NCBI RefSeq assembly: GCF_015694525.1
Contig: NZ_JADQDM010000012.1
Location: forward strand, 62,001-126,000
Direction of reading: 5' to 3'
Length of the DNA stretch: 64,000 bases
Source: Hymenobacter ruricola
GTDB lineage: Bacteria; Bacteroidota; Bacteroidia; Cytophagales; Hymenobacteraceae
The notes below the pieces were generated by a model that was not told the origin of the DNA, did not search any database, and saw nothing but the letters and a program-made list of their open reading frames with translations. A program made the translations under genes and the position numbers. Positions 1-11,106 of the stretch are shown here, one piece after another; the first letter of the stretch is position 1; every line of letters starts with the position of its first letter.

Positions 1-602
1 TCCACGCTCACCATGGGGGCTTTGCGCAGCACGTCGGCGGCGGTGCCGCCCTTGTTGGTGTTGTCGGTGGCGGCGTTGTACACCAGGCGGTCGGGCTTGC
101 TTTCCACCACGGGCCGCTCGCCGGTCACGGTCACGTCGCTCAGCTGCTGGGCGCTGGCTTTCAGCTCAATAGCGCCCAGGTCGAGGCTCATTTTGCCTTC
201 GGCCAGGGTCACGGGCTGCGTGCTGGCCCCGTAGCCGATGAAGCTGAGCTGCAGCCGGTACTCGCCGGCGGCCAGGCCGCGCAACGTGAAACGGCCTTTG
301 TCGTCGGCCACGGTGCCGTCCACGGGCTTGTCGCCGGTGGCAGGCAGCAGGGCCACGGTGGCAAATTCAACCGGCTTTTTAGTGGCGCCGTCCAGCACCA
401 CGCCGCTGAGGCGGCCGGTGCCACGCGCGGCCGGCAGCGCCACCAGCTGAGTGGCTGGCTTGGGCGCGCCGGGCGCGCCCGTGGGAATACCGCTTGGGCC
501 GCCCGCGGGCTTCGGAGCCGCGGCGGCGGCCGGGGCCTGGGCGGCCGCTTCCTGGGCAAGCACACCGGCCAGGGCCAGCATTGGCAGTAAGGGAGTTTTC
601 AT
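1..602 (-). CDS. Outer-membrane beta-barrel receptor, N-terminal fragment (cut by window edge)
   Basis: The first 200 residues of a TonB-dependent-type outer-membrane protein are visible; the barrel lies beyond the left edge. A signal peptide (MKTPLLPMLALAGV, cleavage near AAAQA) is followed by an Ala/Pro-rich linker and a carboxypeptidase-like regulatory domain at about residues 55-140. The plug domain then begins with KPDRLVYN and GGTAADVLRKAP. The same order and motifs occur in the complete receptor at 31619-34105, so the two are paralogues. Members of this family import or bind substrates at the outer membrane; the substrate cannot be told. The ATG at 600-602 directly precedes the signal peptide. 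Confidence 0.85.
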   Translation of the reverse strand, partial: MKTPLLPMLALAGVLAQEAAAQAPAAAAAPKPAGGPSGIPTGAPGAPKPATQLVALPAARGTGRLSGVVLDGATKKPVEFATVALLPATGDKPVDGTVADDKGRFTLRGLAAGEYRLQLSFIGYGASTQPVTLAEGKMSLDLGAIELKASAQQLSDVTVTGERPVVESKPDRLVYNAATDNTNKGGTAADVLRKAPMVSV

Positions 603-833
603 CGAATTGCAGAAAAAGGTGAGTGAAAAGCTGCTGAAATTCAGCAAAGAGTGACAGAGCGAAGGGGCCGCACGGAGCAACCAGCAAGGAGTTGCCGGCG
701 GTTTCCAATAGTTGTATCGCGGCCCCTCACCGTTGCATTACGCAGAAAGTATTTTTTCCTATGCAATGAGGTTCTGACTGTCTGGGGTGCGGCCAGGCGG
801 TGGCGCGTCGTTCCGGCGGCGTCGTTCAAAGAC

Positions 834-853
834 GAGACGCAAGTATGCGTCTC
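834..853. repeat. Short palindrome, GAGACGCA/TGCGTCTC family
   Basis: A perfect 8-base stem (GAGACGCA and TGCGTCTC) with loop AGTA lies in the gap between two leftward genes. The flanking sequence (acgagacgcaagt...) recurs in degenerate form near 9695-9719, between two convergent genes, so this is a dispersed element rather than a one-off terminator. No T-run follows the stem on either strand. Confidence 0.6.
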
Positions 854-881
854 TACCCGTTCTGCGCAGCTCAAACAGCCT

Positions 882-1457
882 CTACGCCAGCTGTTGGCCC
901 GAATGAGCATTGGCAGCATCGGCTCGGCGAAACAACCAGCCGGCGGCGGCCCATATCCCGGCAAAAACCGCATTGGCGCCCAGCACATTCACGAGGCCCA
1001 CCTGGGGTTCGGCGGCCGCGCCGGCGGGCGTCCAGACGAACAGCGCCACCACGGTCACGGCCACGTACGTCAGCGCCGCGCCAAACATGGCGTTGGACAT
1101 GCCCAGCGGCCGGAAGCGCGCCACAAACGCCCCGATAAGCGCCACCGCCAGCACCCCGAGGTACAGCACGTTGGCAGGGTTGTCCTCGCTCCCCACGAGC
1201 CCCACCGCCAGGTTGGCCCACACCAGCAGCAGCCCGGCCGCCACTCCCACTGCCACCCCCAGGCGGTACGCGGCGCTATTGGCCTGCCGCGCCACCAGCA
1301 CAAACGTGAGGCCCGCGCCAAACAGCAGCCCCCCCGCCACCACAAAATCGAACCCGGTCCAATTCACCTCCGTGCTGAACCGCATGGCTGTGAAAGGCAC
1401 GAGCAACAGAAGCGCTGTAGCAACGGCTACGCAAAGAATGTTTTTGGTAAGTGACAT
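882..1457 (-). CDS. Hypothetical six-helix membrane protein
   Basis: A 191-residue, very hydrophobic protein with about six predicted membrane segments at residues 6-26, 35-56, 63-88, 95-115, 120-145 and 155-175, joined by short loops, ending in a polar tail. I do not recognise the family. It stands alone between the receptor gene and the ABC-F gene, with over 200 bases on each side, so it is probably transcribed singly. The first ATG (complement 1457) gives a normal N-terminal helix with a positive charge at K5. Function unknown. Confidence 0.65.
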   Translation of the reverse strand: MSLTKNILCVAVATALLLLVPFTAMRFSTEVNWTGFDFVVAGGLLFGAGLTFVLVARQANSAAYRLGVAVGVAAGLLLVWANLAVGLVGSEDNPANVLYLGVLAVALIGAFVARFRPLGMSNAMFGAALTYVAVTVVALFVWTPAGAAAEPQVGLVNVLGANAVFAGIWAAAGWLFRRADAANAHSGQQLA

Positions 1458-1705
1458 GACAATAATAGTTTAAGGTTAGTTAGAAATACAAATGCCTTTG
1501 AAATCATCTTGGTGGAGCACGCGCTGGCACCGGCACGCGCCTCGGGGAGGCTCCCTCCTGCCGGGCTCTTCGCGCCTGGCCTGGAGTTGCGCATTGATTG
1601 CACCACAAAGTAAATAAAAGAACTTTGCACTTCAAAGCAATACGGAAAAAGTTTATTCCGGTTTGCGGCTGGAGCCTGTTTATGGCAGCCCCAGTAGCGG
1701 GAAGG

Positions 1706-3295
1706 CTACGCCAATTGAATAGTCCGCTTCACGCCTAGCTGCTCCAGAAAATGCGCATCGTGCGACACCACCAGCAGGGTGCCCTGGTAGTCCTGCAGGG
1801 CGGCCGTCAGCATTTCCAGGTTCTGCAGGTCGAGGTTGTTGGTGGGCTCGTCAAGCACGATGAGGTCGGGCGCGTGGCTGCCTATCATCAGGCAGCACAA
1901 CAGCAGCCGCATTTTTTCGCCACCGCTTAGCGTGCGGCACGGCTTGTCCCAGGCGTCCTTCCCAAACAGAAAGCGCGCCAGCCGCACCTTGACTTCGTGC
2001 TCCTGCAGACCTGTGGCGTTGAACTGCTGAGCCTGCTCGTACACCGTCAGCGCGTTGTCAATGAGCGAGTAGTCCTGGTCGATGAACACGGCCCGGCTGC
2101 CGGCCCGGTGCACGGTGCCGCGCGTGGGCTCCAGCGTGCCCAACAGCAGCCGGAGCAGCGTGGTTTTGCCCGAGCCGTTCGGGCCTTGCAGCGCCAGCCG
2201 CTCGCCGCTCACAATCTGGAAGTCGAGGGGCGCGGGCCACAGCAGGCGCGGGCCCGCGCCGTAGTTGAGGCCGTGCGCGGCAAAAAGCACCTTGCCCTTG
2301 GGCAGGGCCGACTGGTCGAAGCCGAGCTTCATCTGGTCAACGTCGGGCAGCTCCTTGCGCAACTCGCTCAATTCCTGCGCCAGCGCGCTCACTTTCCCGG
2401 CGTGCACGCCTTTCAGGCGGGAGGCGCTTTGCTCGGCGCCGTTGCGCATCATGCCCAGCACAATGGCGGGCAGGCCGGCTTTGTCCTGGCTTTTCCGGCC
2501 GCGGGCGTCCTGCTTCTGCTTTCTGTCCAGGGCCTCGCGCTCGGTTTCGCGGGCTTTGCGCAGGGCAGCGGTGCGGCTGTCGACTTCGTGCTGGCGGGCG
2601 GCGCTTTCCTGCTGCTTCTGCGCGGCGTAGAAGTCGTAGTTGCCGCCGTAGGTCGTGATTCCGCGCCGGCTCAGCTCGCACACGGTGCCGAGCAGGTTCA
2701 GCAGCTGCCGGTCGTGGCTCACCACTACCAGGGTGGCCGGGCTGGCCTGAATGAAGTCGTAGAGCAGGCGCCGGCCGGTGGCGTCCAAGTGGTTGCTGGG
2801 CTCGTCGAGCAGCACAATCCCGGGCCGGTGAATGGCCGTGCCGGTCAGGAAAACCCGGGTTTTCTGCCCGCCGCTGAGGCTGGCCATGGGCTGGTCCAGG
2901 CTCACGTCGGCCAGGCCCCAGTGCAGCAGGGCGGCTTGGCTGCGCTCCTCAATGCCCCAGTCGTCGTCCAGCACGGCGAGGTGGGCTTCGGTGGCCCGGC
3001 CGTCCAGAATTTCGCGCAGCGCGCTGGTTTTGGCGTCTACCTGCAGCGCCTGCGCCACGGTCAGGCCATCGAACTGCCCGAAATGCTGCGGCACGTAATA
3101 CGGCGGCGTATCTGCCTGCACCACCCCGGCGGAGGGCCGCAAAAGCCCCGCCAGGAGCTGTAGCAGCGTGGATTTGCCGGTGCCGTTGTTGCCAATCAGC
3201 GCCACTTTCTGGCCGCGGCTTACTGCCAGGCTCAGGTTCTCAAACAGCACGTCTTTGTTGGGGTGTGCGTACCCCAGGTTTTGTAGCAATAGCAT
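1706..3295 (-). CDS. ABC-F family ATPase
   Basis: A 529-residue soluble protein with two ATP-binding cassettes and no membrane segment, the layout of ABC-F ribosome-associated ATPases. Cassette 1 has Walker A GNNGTGKST at residues 35-43, signature LSGGQKTR and Walker B GIVLLDEPSNHLD. Cassette 2 has Walker A GPNGSGKTT near residue 370, signature LSGGEKMR and Walker B LIVLDEPTNNLD. The linker between them (about residues 230-300) is rich in Arg, Lys, Glu and Gln and probably forms the coiled-coil arm that reaches the ribosomal P-site. It does not look like the housekeeping EttA; whether it protects against antibiotics cannot be judged from sequence alone. Monocistronic. Confidence 0.9.
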   Translation of the reverse strand: MLLLQNLGYAHPNKDVLFENLSLAVSRGQKVALIGNNGTGKSTLLQLLAGLLRPSAGVVQADTPPYYVPQHFGQFDGLTVAQALQVDAKTSALREILDGRATEAHLAVLDDDWGIEERSQAALLHWGLADVSLDQPMASLSGGQKTRVFLTGTAIHRPGIVLLDEPSNHLDATGRRLLYDFIQASPATLVVVSHDRQLLNLLGTVCELSRRGITTYGGNYDFYAAQKQQESAARQHEVDSRTAALRKARETEREALDRKQKQDARGRKSQDKAGLPAIVLGMMRNGAEQSASRLKGVHAGKVSALAQELSELRKELPDVDQMKLGFDQSALPKGKVLFAAHGLNYGAGPRLLWPAPLDFQIVSGERLALQGPNGSGKTTLLRLLLGTLEPTRGTVHRAGSRAVFIDQDYSLIDNALTVYEQAQQFNATGLQEHEVKVRLARFLFGKDAWDKPCRTLSGGEKMRLLLCCLMIGSHAPDLIVLDEPTNNLDLQNLEMLTAALQDYQGTLLVVSHDAHFLEQLGVKRTIQLA

Positions 3296-3427
3296 GAGTT
3301 CTGCCTCAAAAAAGCGAAGGAATACAGCGGCCCACTGAGTGGGCCGGCTACTCGATTTTTGGAAGAAATCAGCTATTACATAAAGCAGTGTTTGCGGACT
3401 AGTGGAGCAAATCTACGCTTTTAAGCG

Positions 3428-3467
3428 CAAAAGCCCGGCCCGCGACGAGGCACGAACCGGGCTTTTG
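3428..3467 (-). terminator. Intrinsic terminator of the DUF4142 gene
   Basis: An 11-base perfect stem (CAAAAGCCCGG with CCGGGCTTTTG) lies 18 bases past the stop codon of the leftward DUF4142 gene; read on the minus strand the second arm itself carries the T-rich run. Confidence 0.75.
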
Positions 3468-3485
3468 AAAAAACAGGCGGGTTGA

Positions 3486-4196
3486 TTAATCCACCTTTTT
3501 CTCCAGGCTGTTGGCCATGTCGTAGTGCGAGCGCAGCATGGGCAACGTGTTGGTGGCGAAGGACTGCACGTTGGGCGTTTCGGCGGCTTTGCTCTTCACC
3601 TCAAACATGGCAATGTCCATCTTGTGGGCCGTTTCCATCATGTCCATGTAGGTTTCGTCGAAGTCTTTGCCTGACTTGTTCTGGAGCCGGTCGGCCATGG
3701 CCTGGTGCACGGGCATCATGGCGGTGGGCATCTGCACGCCTAGCGGAGCAGCCACGGCTTTCAGCTGCTGGGTGGCCTGGGTGTGGTGGCTCACCATCAT
3801 CTGGGCATACTTGCGCACGTCGGCGTTGCTGGCCTTCTGCGCCGCCATCTGGCCGGTTCTCACTTCCAGCATGTTGCTGCTGGCCGCGTTCATCAAGAAC
3901 ACGGGGTCCTGCATGGTGGCAAAGGTGGCCATGAAGGCCGTGGGGTCGGCAGCCGCGTCGGCACCGGTGGCGACGGCCGGCGATGGCGCACCCGCTCCCG
4001 TGCCGTTCACGCCGGTGCCGGTGGCTTCGGTGACGCCCACGTTGTTGGTCGTCGATTCGTTGGAGCGGGCGGCCGCGGTGCCCTCGGTGGCGGGGCTGCC
4101 CGCGGTGCCGGTTTCGGGGCTGGTGCTGCTGCAGGCGCTGCCCAGGGCCAGGGCACCCACCAGCAGGAAGTGGGAAATTGCTTTCATCGTTTTCAT
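3486..4196 (-). CDS. DUF4142 domain lipoprotein
   Basis: A 236-residue exported protein. The N-terminus is a lipoprotein signal ending in LALGSAC, so the mature protein should be lipid-anchored at the cysteine. A low-complexity Thr/Gly/Ala linker runs to about residue 80, and the rest is an all-helical DUF4142 domain (ferritin-like fold), with Met- and His-rich helices such as MMVSHHTQATQQLKAV and ETAHKMDIAMFEVKSK. The domain is common in envelope proteins of Bacteroidota and Proteobacteria but its biochemical role is not established. The gene is single, with its own terminator. Confidence 0.85.
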   Translation of the reverse strand: MKTMKAISHFLLVGALALGSACSSTSPETGTAGSPATEGTAAARSNESTTNNVGVTEATGTGVNGTGAGAPSPAVATGADAAADPTAFMATFATMQDPVFLMNAASSNMLEVRTGQMAAQKASNADVRKYAQMMVSHHTQATQQLKAVAAPLGVQMPTAMMPVHQAMADRLQNKSGKDFDETYMDMMETAHKMDIAMFEVKSKAAETPNVQSFATNTLPMLRSHYDMANSLEKKVD

Positions 4197-4534
4197 GTCA
4201 AATTAGTATTAAAAGCGTGTCGAAAAACTGACGCCGTGTATACGGCAGCGAAGCAGGCAAGTCGACGTTTCGGCCATATTTCGCCGGGCATTTTTTCCCA
4301 CAATCGACTACGGTTGAGTCAATTGATGATTGAAGCTGCCAGCCGAGCGAGTTGGTACCCATGGGGTTTCGCCGCCCTGGCAAAGTGACTTGTCCGGCTC
4401 CGGCCCCGCCTCGTTTTCCTGGCCCAGGCAGCCGGCATGGCGCCTATTCGCCGGTTGGTGCAATATCTTCGGTGCGCCCGGCTTCCGGCTGGCCGCCACC
4501 CCGGGCGCGGCCGGGGCCTCACTTTTTTATTGCC
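4197..4534. other. Intergenic region between divergent genes, nothing further recognised
   Basis: The 338 bases between the divergent DUF4142 and pirin genes must hold both promoters, but I see no clear TAnnTTTG match, no long palindrome and no convincing small gene. A reading frame continuous with the pirin gene starts at 4352, but its extra 61 residues are Pro/Ala/Gly-rich and unlike the family. Confidence 0.4.
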
Positions 4535-5452
4535 ATGCTCGACCTTGTCATTGATGCCCGCCCGGCCGCCCTCGCGCCGGGGTTCGACGTGAAGCGCATC
4601 CTCCCCTACCGGCTGCGGCGCATGCTGGGCCCGTTCATTTTCATGGACCACGCCGGCCCGGTGGACGTAGCGCCCCAGCAACTTTCGAACCTCGACGTGC
4701 TGCCCCACCCGCACATCGGCCTGAGCACGGTGAGCTACCTGTTTGGCGGGCAGGTCACGCACCGCGACAGCCTGGGCGTGCAGCAAATCATCCGGCCGGG
4801 CGAGGTAAACTGGATGACGGCCGGCTCCGGCATCGCGCATTCCGAGCGGTTTGAAGACCCGGCCGCGCTGGCCGGCGGCGCCCTCGAAATGATACAAACC
4901 TGGGTGGCCCTGCCCGAAGCGGCTGAAGAGCAAGCCCCCACTTTCGCCAACTACCAGCCGCAGGAGCTGCCCGTCTTCACCGACGCCGGCGTGTGGATGC
5001 GCCTGATTGCGGGCGATGCTTTCGGACTAAAAAACGACGTCAGGACACATTCGCCGCTGTTTTACTTGCACGTGGTGCTGCAGGCCGGCGCCCATTTTGG
5101 CCTGCCGCGCGGCTACCCTGAGCGCGGCGCCTACGTGGCCAAGGGCCGCGTGGAAGTGGGCGGCCGCGCGTACCTGCCGGGCCAGCTCCTGGTCTTCACG
5201 CCCGGCCAAGACCCCGTGCTGCGGGCCCTGGAGCCCAGCACGCTGATGCTGCTGGGCGGCGAGCCGCTGGGCGAGCGGTTCATCTGGTGGAATTTCGTGT
5301 CGTCGCGCCGCGAGCGCATTGAGCAGGCCAAAGCTGACTGGCAAGCCGGCCGCATTGCCCTGCCGCCCAACGACAACGCCGAGTTTGTGCCTCTGCCGCA
5401 GGACAAGAGCCGGCCGGCGGGGTCGTCGCCCGCGCCGCAGGCGCTGTCTTAA
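4535..5452 (+). CDS. Pirin family protein
   Basis: A 305-residue bicupin protein of the pirin family. The N-terminal cupin shows the conserved block HPHIGLSTVSYLF...GSGIAHSERF, which contains the His and Glu residues that hold the metal in characterised pirins (Fe-dependent regulators or quercetin dioxygenases). The length matches the family (about 290-310). The ATG at 4535 is preferred because MLDLVIDARPAAL is a typical pirin start while the upstream in-frame extension is low-complexity. The stop codon overlaps by 4 bases the end of the convergent methyltransferase gene, and no terminator separates them. Substrate unknown. Confidence 0.88.
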   Translation: MLDLVIDARPAALAPGFDVKRILPYRLRRMLGPFIFMDHAGPVDVAPQQLSNLDVLPHPHIGLSTVSYLFGGQVTHRDSLGVQQIIRPGEVNWMTAGSGIAHSERFEDPAALAGGALEMIQTWVALPEAAEEQAPTFANYQPQELPVFTDAGVWMRLIAGDAFGLKNDVRTHSPLFYLHVVLQAGAHFGLPRGYPERGAYVAKGRVEVGGRAYLPGQLLVFTPGQDPVLRALEPSTLMLLGGEPLGERFIWWNFVSSRRERIEQAKADWQAGRIALPPNDNAEFVPLPQDKSRPAGSSPAPQALS

Positions 5453-6030
5453 CCGTTGGGTGGCGCGGGCTGTTTGGGGGCGTACACCAGCACGTAGGCG
5501 GGTGGCAGGTTCAGGAGCACGTGCTGCTGGTCGAGCGGGTGGAAGAAGCGCTCGAAGAGCTTGAGGTTTTCGCGGGAATATTGAAAGAGAATGAGCTTGC
5601 CCTTGGCCGGCTGAAGCAGTTCCTGCGTGTGGTGCAGAATCCGCCAGCCCAGCCGCAGATTCAACGACGAAAACGGCAGGCCGCACACCACAAAGTCGGG
5701 CGGCGGGGCGCCGACGGCGGCCAGGTAGTCGCCGGTTTTATCGGCCGAGCCGAGGACGACGTGCACGTGGGGCTGGCCGGCGTACCGCTCCTTCAGCAAC
5801 GCGCAGAATTCTTCGTTTACTTCCACCAGCAGCACCACGGTATCGGCGCGGCGCCAGGCGATGATGATGTCGGTGAAAACGCCCGTGCCCGGCCCGTACT
5901 CCACAATGCAGCGGGCCGCGGCGAAGTCGATGGGTGCCATCACGGCGTGCGTGAGTTCCGGGGAGCTGGGAATCAGCGAGCCCACCGTGGCGGGGTTGCG
6001 GAAGAACTGTTCGACAAACGGGGACAGCAT
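5449..6030 (-). CDS. Small class I SAM-dependent methyltransferase, phospholipid N-methyltransferase-like
   Basis: A 193-residue protein with SAM-binding motif I as IVEYGPGTGVFTD, an acidic residue ending strand 2 (VLLVEVNEEF) and motif IV as FVVCGLPFSSL. The N-terminal FFRNPATVGSLIPSSPEL resembles the rRNA dimethyltransferase/PmtA-like phospholipid methyltransferase group (family FRNP..VGSL.PSS). Likely substrates are therefore phosphatidylethanolamine or an RNA; the sequence does not decide. The ATG at complement 6030 is chosen; the longer frame would begin with TTG. It converges on and overlaps the pirin gene by 4 bases. Confidence 0.8.
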   Translation of the reverse strand: MLSPFVEQFFRNPATVGSLIPSSPELTHAVMAPIDFAAARCIVEYGPGTGVFTDIIIAWRRADTVVLLVEVNEEFCALLKERYAGQPHVHVVLGSADKTGDYLAAVGAPPPDFVVCGLPFSSLNLRLGWRILHHTQELLQPAKGKLILFQYSRENLKLFERFFHPLDQQHVLLNLPPAYVLVYAPKQPAPPNG

Positions 6031-6136
6031 GGCGAGCAAACAAAAAACACCTGAGTGGCTCTTCTACGGCAGTTTTTGGCCGGGGTAGGCACAAGCGGGC
6101 ACTTTCCCTGCGAAGCAAAAGCCCACTTCATATTCA

Positions 6137-6176
6137 CCAAAAAAGCCTGCCACCCCGTCGGGCAGCAGGCTTTTGG
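6137..6176 (-). terminator. Terminator of the prolyl oligopeptidase gene
   Basis: A GCCTGC/GCAGGC stem is extended by A/T pairing (CCAAAAAAGCCTGC with GCAGGCTTTTGG) and lies 25 bases beyond the stop codon. Read leftward the stem ends in a run of T. Confidence 0.8.
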
Positions 6177-6200
6177 CTGGTTCAGAGCCAAGTACTTGAC

Positions 6201-8327
<2,127 letters not shown>

Positions 8328-8446
8328 GGAGGGGAACTTGGTGAATGGGGCGGGTAATTTACCACCGCTCCGGAGGTTTTTGCCGCGGCCGGGCATTCCG
8401 CCGCGGCCGCCGTTACTTTGCGGCTCCTCACCCCCGAATTTGTCCG

Positions 8447-9634
8447 ATGCGCCGCTGTTTCGTTGTCGCCGGGTTGCTGCTGCTGCTGAGCGGCTGCGAC
8501 CAAAAGACTGCTCAACGGCAGGAAACGGTGGCCCAGGCGCCCGTATATCCTGCCGTGGCCGACGTGCCCGCGGCCCCGCTGGCAGCCCCCGATACGGCCC
8601 TCCCCTACCGCCCCCTGCCCGGCAGCTTCGATTCGGTGCAGGCGCCGCTGCAGGTACGCATCAACAATGCGGACTACCGGGTGCAGGTATCGGCCCGCGC
8701 CGACAGCGCCCAGCCGTTGCGGTACGTGGCCCCACCCAACGAATTTCTGGACGGCTCCAGCGAAGACTCTACCCAACGCCAAGCCCTAACGGGGGTTGAG
8801 GTGGTGTACACTTTCCGCCTGCTGCGAGCCAACGGCCAGCCCCAGTTTGTGCGGCAGCTGAAGAAATCGGATTTCAAGGCTGCCGTCGGCGAAGAGCTGG
8901 CAGTGGAAGCCGATGTGTCCGTGCCGGTCTTTTCGGGGTATTTGCCGGCCTTCCAAGCACTGGCTTTCGAAATCAGCTTCTACCCGCCCGAAAGCGACGC
9001 GGGCGGCCAGGTTTTGGTATTGCTCGATGCCACCACAGGCAAGGTGCTACACCGGGAGCTTGCCCGCTGGACCGACGGCTGCAATTCCGCCACGGTGCTT
9101 TCCGCCGATGGCCGCACCTTGCTCACCAGCTGCGAGATTCTGCAAGCCAACGGCCACGTCGTAAACCTGGAAAAGGCCAACCGCACCGCCCACCGCACCA
9201 TTGCCGGCACCTTGCTGGTGAATGACCAGACCGTGCTGGTCGTATACGGGCCCGGCTACGACAACCACGGCCGGGAAGTGCCCCTCAAAGGTCCCAACGC
9301 CACGCTAATGGACACCAACGGCCGCGTGCTAAAGTCTTTCAGCCTCGAGAGCATCGACGGCGGCCTGGGCTCGCAGATGCTGGCGCGCTACCTCGGCTCC
9401 ACCCAAACGCACTACCTCTACGACGAGGCCCACGGCCGGCTGGGCGTGGTGCCGCGCAGCCACCCCACCGGGCTGCGGGTGCTTAAACTGCGGCAACTGC
9501 CCGTGTTCCGGGCGCCCCAACGGCCCAGCGAAATCGAGCTTTCCTTCAGTACCGAAACGGGCAGCGAAGCCACTTTTTACATCGACACAACAAGCCAGCA
9601 GGTGCGCTATTCTCTGCACAAACCGGCGTATTAG
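8447..9634 (+). CDS. Hypothetical lipoprotein
   Basis: A 395-residue protein starting with a clear lipoprotein signal (MRRCFVVAGLLLLLSGCDQ, lipobox LLSGC). The mature part has no family I recognise. It contains DATTGKVLHRELARW and DTNGRVLKSFSLESIDGG, short strand-turn-strand blocks of the kind found in beta-propellers. It is divergent from the prolyl oligopeptidase gene, with starts 119 bases apart. A near-match to the Bacteroidota -7 element (TTACTTTG) occurs at 8413-8420. The start at 8447 is fixed by the signal peptide. Confidence 0.75.
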   Translation: MRRCFVVAGLLLLLSGCDQKTAQRQETVAQAPVYPAVADVPAAPLAAPDTALPYRPLPGSFDSVQAPLQVRINNADYRVQVSARADSAQPLRYVAPPNEFLDGSSEDSTQRQALTGVEVVYTFRLLRANGQPQFVRQLKKSDFKAAVGEELAVEADVSVPVFSGYLPAFQALAFEISFYPPESDAGGQVLVLLDATTGKVLHRELARWTDGCNSATVLSADGRTLLTSCEILQANGHVVNLEKANRTAHRTIAGTLLVNDQTVLVVYGPGYDNHGREVPLKGPNATLMDTNGRVLKSFSLESIDGGLGSQMLARYLGSTQTHYLYDEAHGRLGVVPRSHPTGLRVLKLRQLPVFRAPQRPSEIELSFSTETGSEATFYIDTTSQQVRYSLHKPAY

Positions 9635-9639
9635 GGGCA

Positions 9640-9719
9640 GAGGCGCAATATTCTGCGCCTCGTCATTCGTACCGTGCAACCGTCATCGCTCAACAACGAA
9701 ACGCAAGTGTGCGCCTCTA
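9640..9719. repeat. Two short palindromes of the GAGGCGCA family between convergent genes
   Basis: A perfect 8-base hairpin (GAGGCGCA, loop ATATTC, TGCGCCTC) follows the lipoprotein stop codon at 9640-9661. A second, imperfect copy of the 834-853 element (acgcaagtgtgcgcctct) touches the end of the convergent gene. They may end transcription from both sides, but neither has a clean T-run. Confidence 0.55.
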
Positions 9720-11057
9720 CCGCGCGGCGCTCACCCGCCAGATTCGGTCCGCCGCGTCGTCGGCCACCAGCAGCGAGCCGTCGGGCAGGGTGGCCACGCC
9801 CACGGGGCGGCCGTAGGCCTCTTTGGAGTCGCCACCGGCCAGGAAACCGGTCAGGAAATCTTCGGGCGGGCCGCTGGGCTTGCCGTTGGCGAAGGGCACG
9901 AACACCACTTTGTAGCCCGAGTACTGCGAGCGGTTCCAGGAGCCGTGCTCGCCGATGAAGGCGCCGTTGCGGTACTTGGCCGGGAAGGCGTCTTTGTCAT
10001 AAAACGCCAGGCCGAGGGCGGCCACGTGGGCCCCGAGCGGCACGTCGGGCACCACGGCTTTCTTCACGAGGTCGGGGCGCTCGTTTTTGCGGCGGGGCTC
10101 TTCGTTTTGGCCGTAGTACGAGTAGGGCCAGCCGTAGAAACCGCCCTCCTTCACGCTGGTGAAGTAGTCGGGCACCAGCTCATCGCCCAGCTCGTCGCGC
10201 TCGTTCACCACGGCCCACAGCTTCTGGGTGCCGGGCTGCCAGTGCAGGCCGATGGGGTTGCGCAGGCCGCTGGCGTAGATTTTCTCGCCGGTGCCGTCGG
10301 GGTTGATTTGGAGGATGTTGGCGCGGCGCACCTCGTTTTCGGGGCCGTGCTCCTGCACGTTCGAGCCCGAGCCCACCGTGACGTAGATTTTGGCGCCGTC
10401 GGCGCTGGCCAGCAGGTTGCGGGTCCAGTGGTTGTTGTAGCCGCCCTTGGGCAATTCGAGGATGCGCTGGCCCGGGCCCGTGATTTTGGTGGCGCCCGCT
10501 TGGTAGGGGAAGCGCAACACGCCATCGGTGTTGGCCACGTAGAAATTATTGCCCAGAATCAGCATGCCGAAGGGCTGGCTGAGGCCGGCGAGGAAGGTGG
10601 TGCGCACGTCGGGGCGGCCGTCGTGGTCGGTGTCGCGCAACAGCGTGATGCGGTTGGCGCTGTGGTCGCGCAGCGAGCGGGACTTGTCCAGCTTGAGCTC
10701 GGCGGCCACTTTTTTGGTCATGGTCATTGGAATGGTGCTGGCTTCGGCCACCAGCACGTCGCCGTTGGGGGCCACGTACATCCAGCGCGGGCTGTCGAAC
10801 CGGCCGGCGTACTCGGCCACCGTGAAGCCGGCGGGCGCCACCGGGGTTTTGCCGGCGGGCCAGGGGACGATATCGACGCGGTGGGTGACGGATTTGCTGG
10901 CGTAGGGCGCGGGCAGCTTGACCGAGTCGGCCACGGGCGTTTCCACGGTTTGAGCCGGGGTGTTGGCCTGGGCTTCTTGTTTTTCCTGTTTGCTGGGGCC
11001 GCCGCAGGCAGCGAGCAGGGCGAGGCCGGTCAGGAGCAGAGGGAAGTTAGTCGACAT
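9717..11057 (-). CDS. PQQ-type sugar (L-sorbosone) dehydrogenase-like lipoprotein
   Basis: A 446-residue protein of the sorbosone dehydrogenase / glucose-sorbosone dehydrogenase beta-propeller family. A lipoprotein signal (MSTNFPLLLTGLALLAACGG) is followed by a Gln/Thr-rich linker and the propeller from about residue 70. Typical family blocks are GDVLVAEA, LLRDTDHDGRPDV, GLSQPFGM, GGYNNHWTRN, GSGSNVQEHGPEN, GLRNPIGL and GGFYGWPYSYYG. Relatives bind pyrroloquinoline quinone and oxidise sugars or aldoses in the periplasm; PQQ binding here is inferred from family only. The start is fixed by the signal peptide; the frame stays open 162 codons further upstream, across the neighbouring fragment. 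Confidence 0.88.
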   Translation of the reverse strand: MSTNFPLLLTGLALLAACGGPSKQEKQEAQANTPAQTVETPVADSVKLPAPYASKSVTHRVDIVPWPAGKTPVAPAGFTVAEYAGRFDSPRWMYVAPNGDVLVAEASTIPMTMTKKVAAELKLDKSRSLRDHSANRITLLRDTDHDGRPDVRTTFLAGLSQPFGMLILGNNFYVANTDGVLRFPYQAGATKITGPGQRILELPKGGYNNHWTRNLLASADGAKIYVTVGSGSNVQEHGPENEVRRANILQINPDGTGEKIYASGLRNPIGLHWQPGTQKLWAVVNERDELGDELVPDYFTSVKEGGFYGWPYSYYGQNEEPRRKNERPDLVKKAVVPDVPLGAHVAALGLAFYDKDAFPAKYRNGAFIGEHGSWNRSQYSGYKVVFVPFANGKPSGPPEDFLTGFLAGGDSKEAYGRPVGVATLPDGSLLVADDAADRIWRVSAAR

Positions 11058-11077
11058 GCACGAAAGAAGGAAAGGAG

Positions 11078-11106
11078 AAGGCGCCGGCGCACTGAGCCGG
11101 CGCCTT
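11078..11106 (-). terminator. Strong GC hairpin between the acyltransferase fragment and the dehydrogenase gene
   Basis: An 11-base perfect stem (AAGGCGCCGGC with GCCGGCGCCTT, 7-base loop) lies between two leftward reading frames. Read leftward it is followed by a C/T-rich tract rather than pure T, so it may be a weak terminator or a leader hairpin of the dehydrogenase mRNA. Confidence 0.5.

Noticed and set aside
4352..4534. N-terminal extension of the pirin protein
   Set aside because: The 61 extra residues are Pro/Gly/Ala-rich and unlike any pirin; the ATG at 4535 gives the family length.
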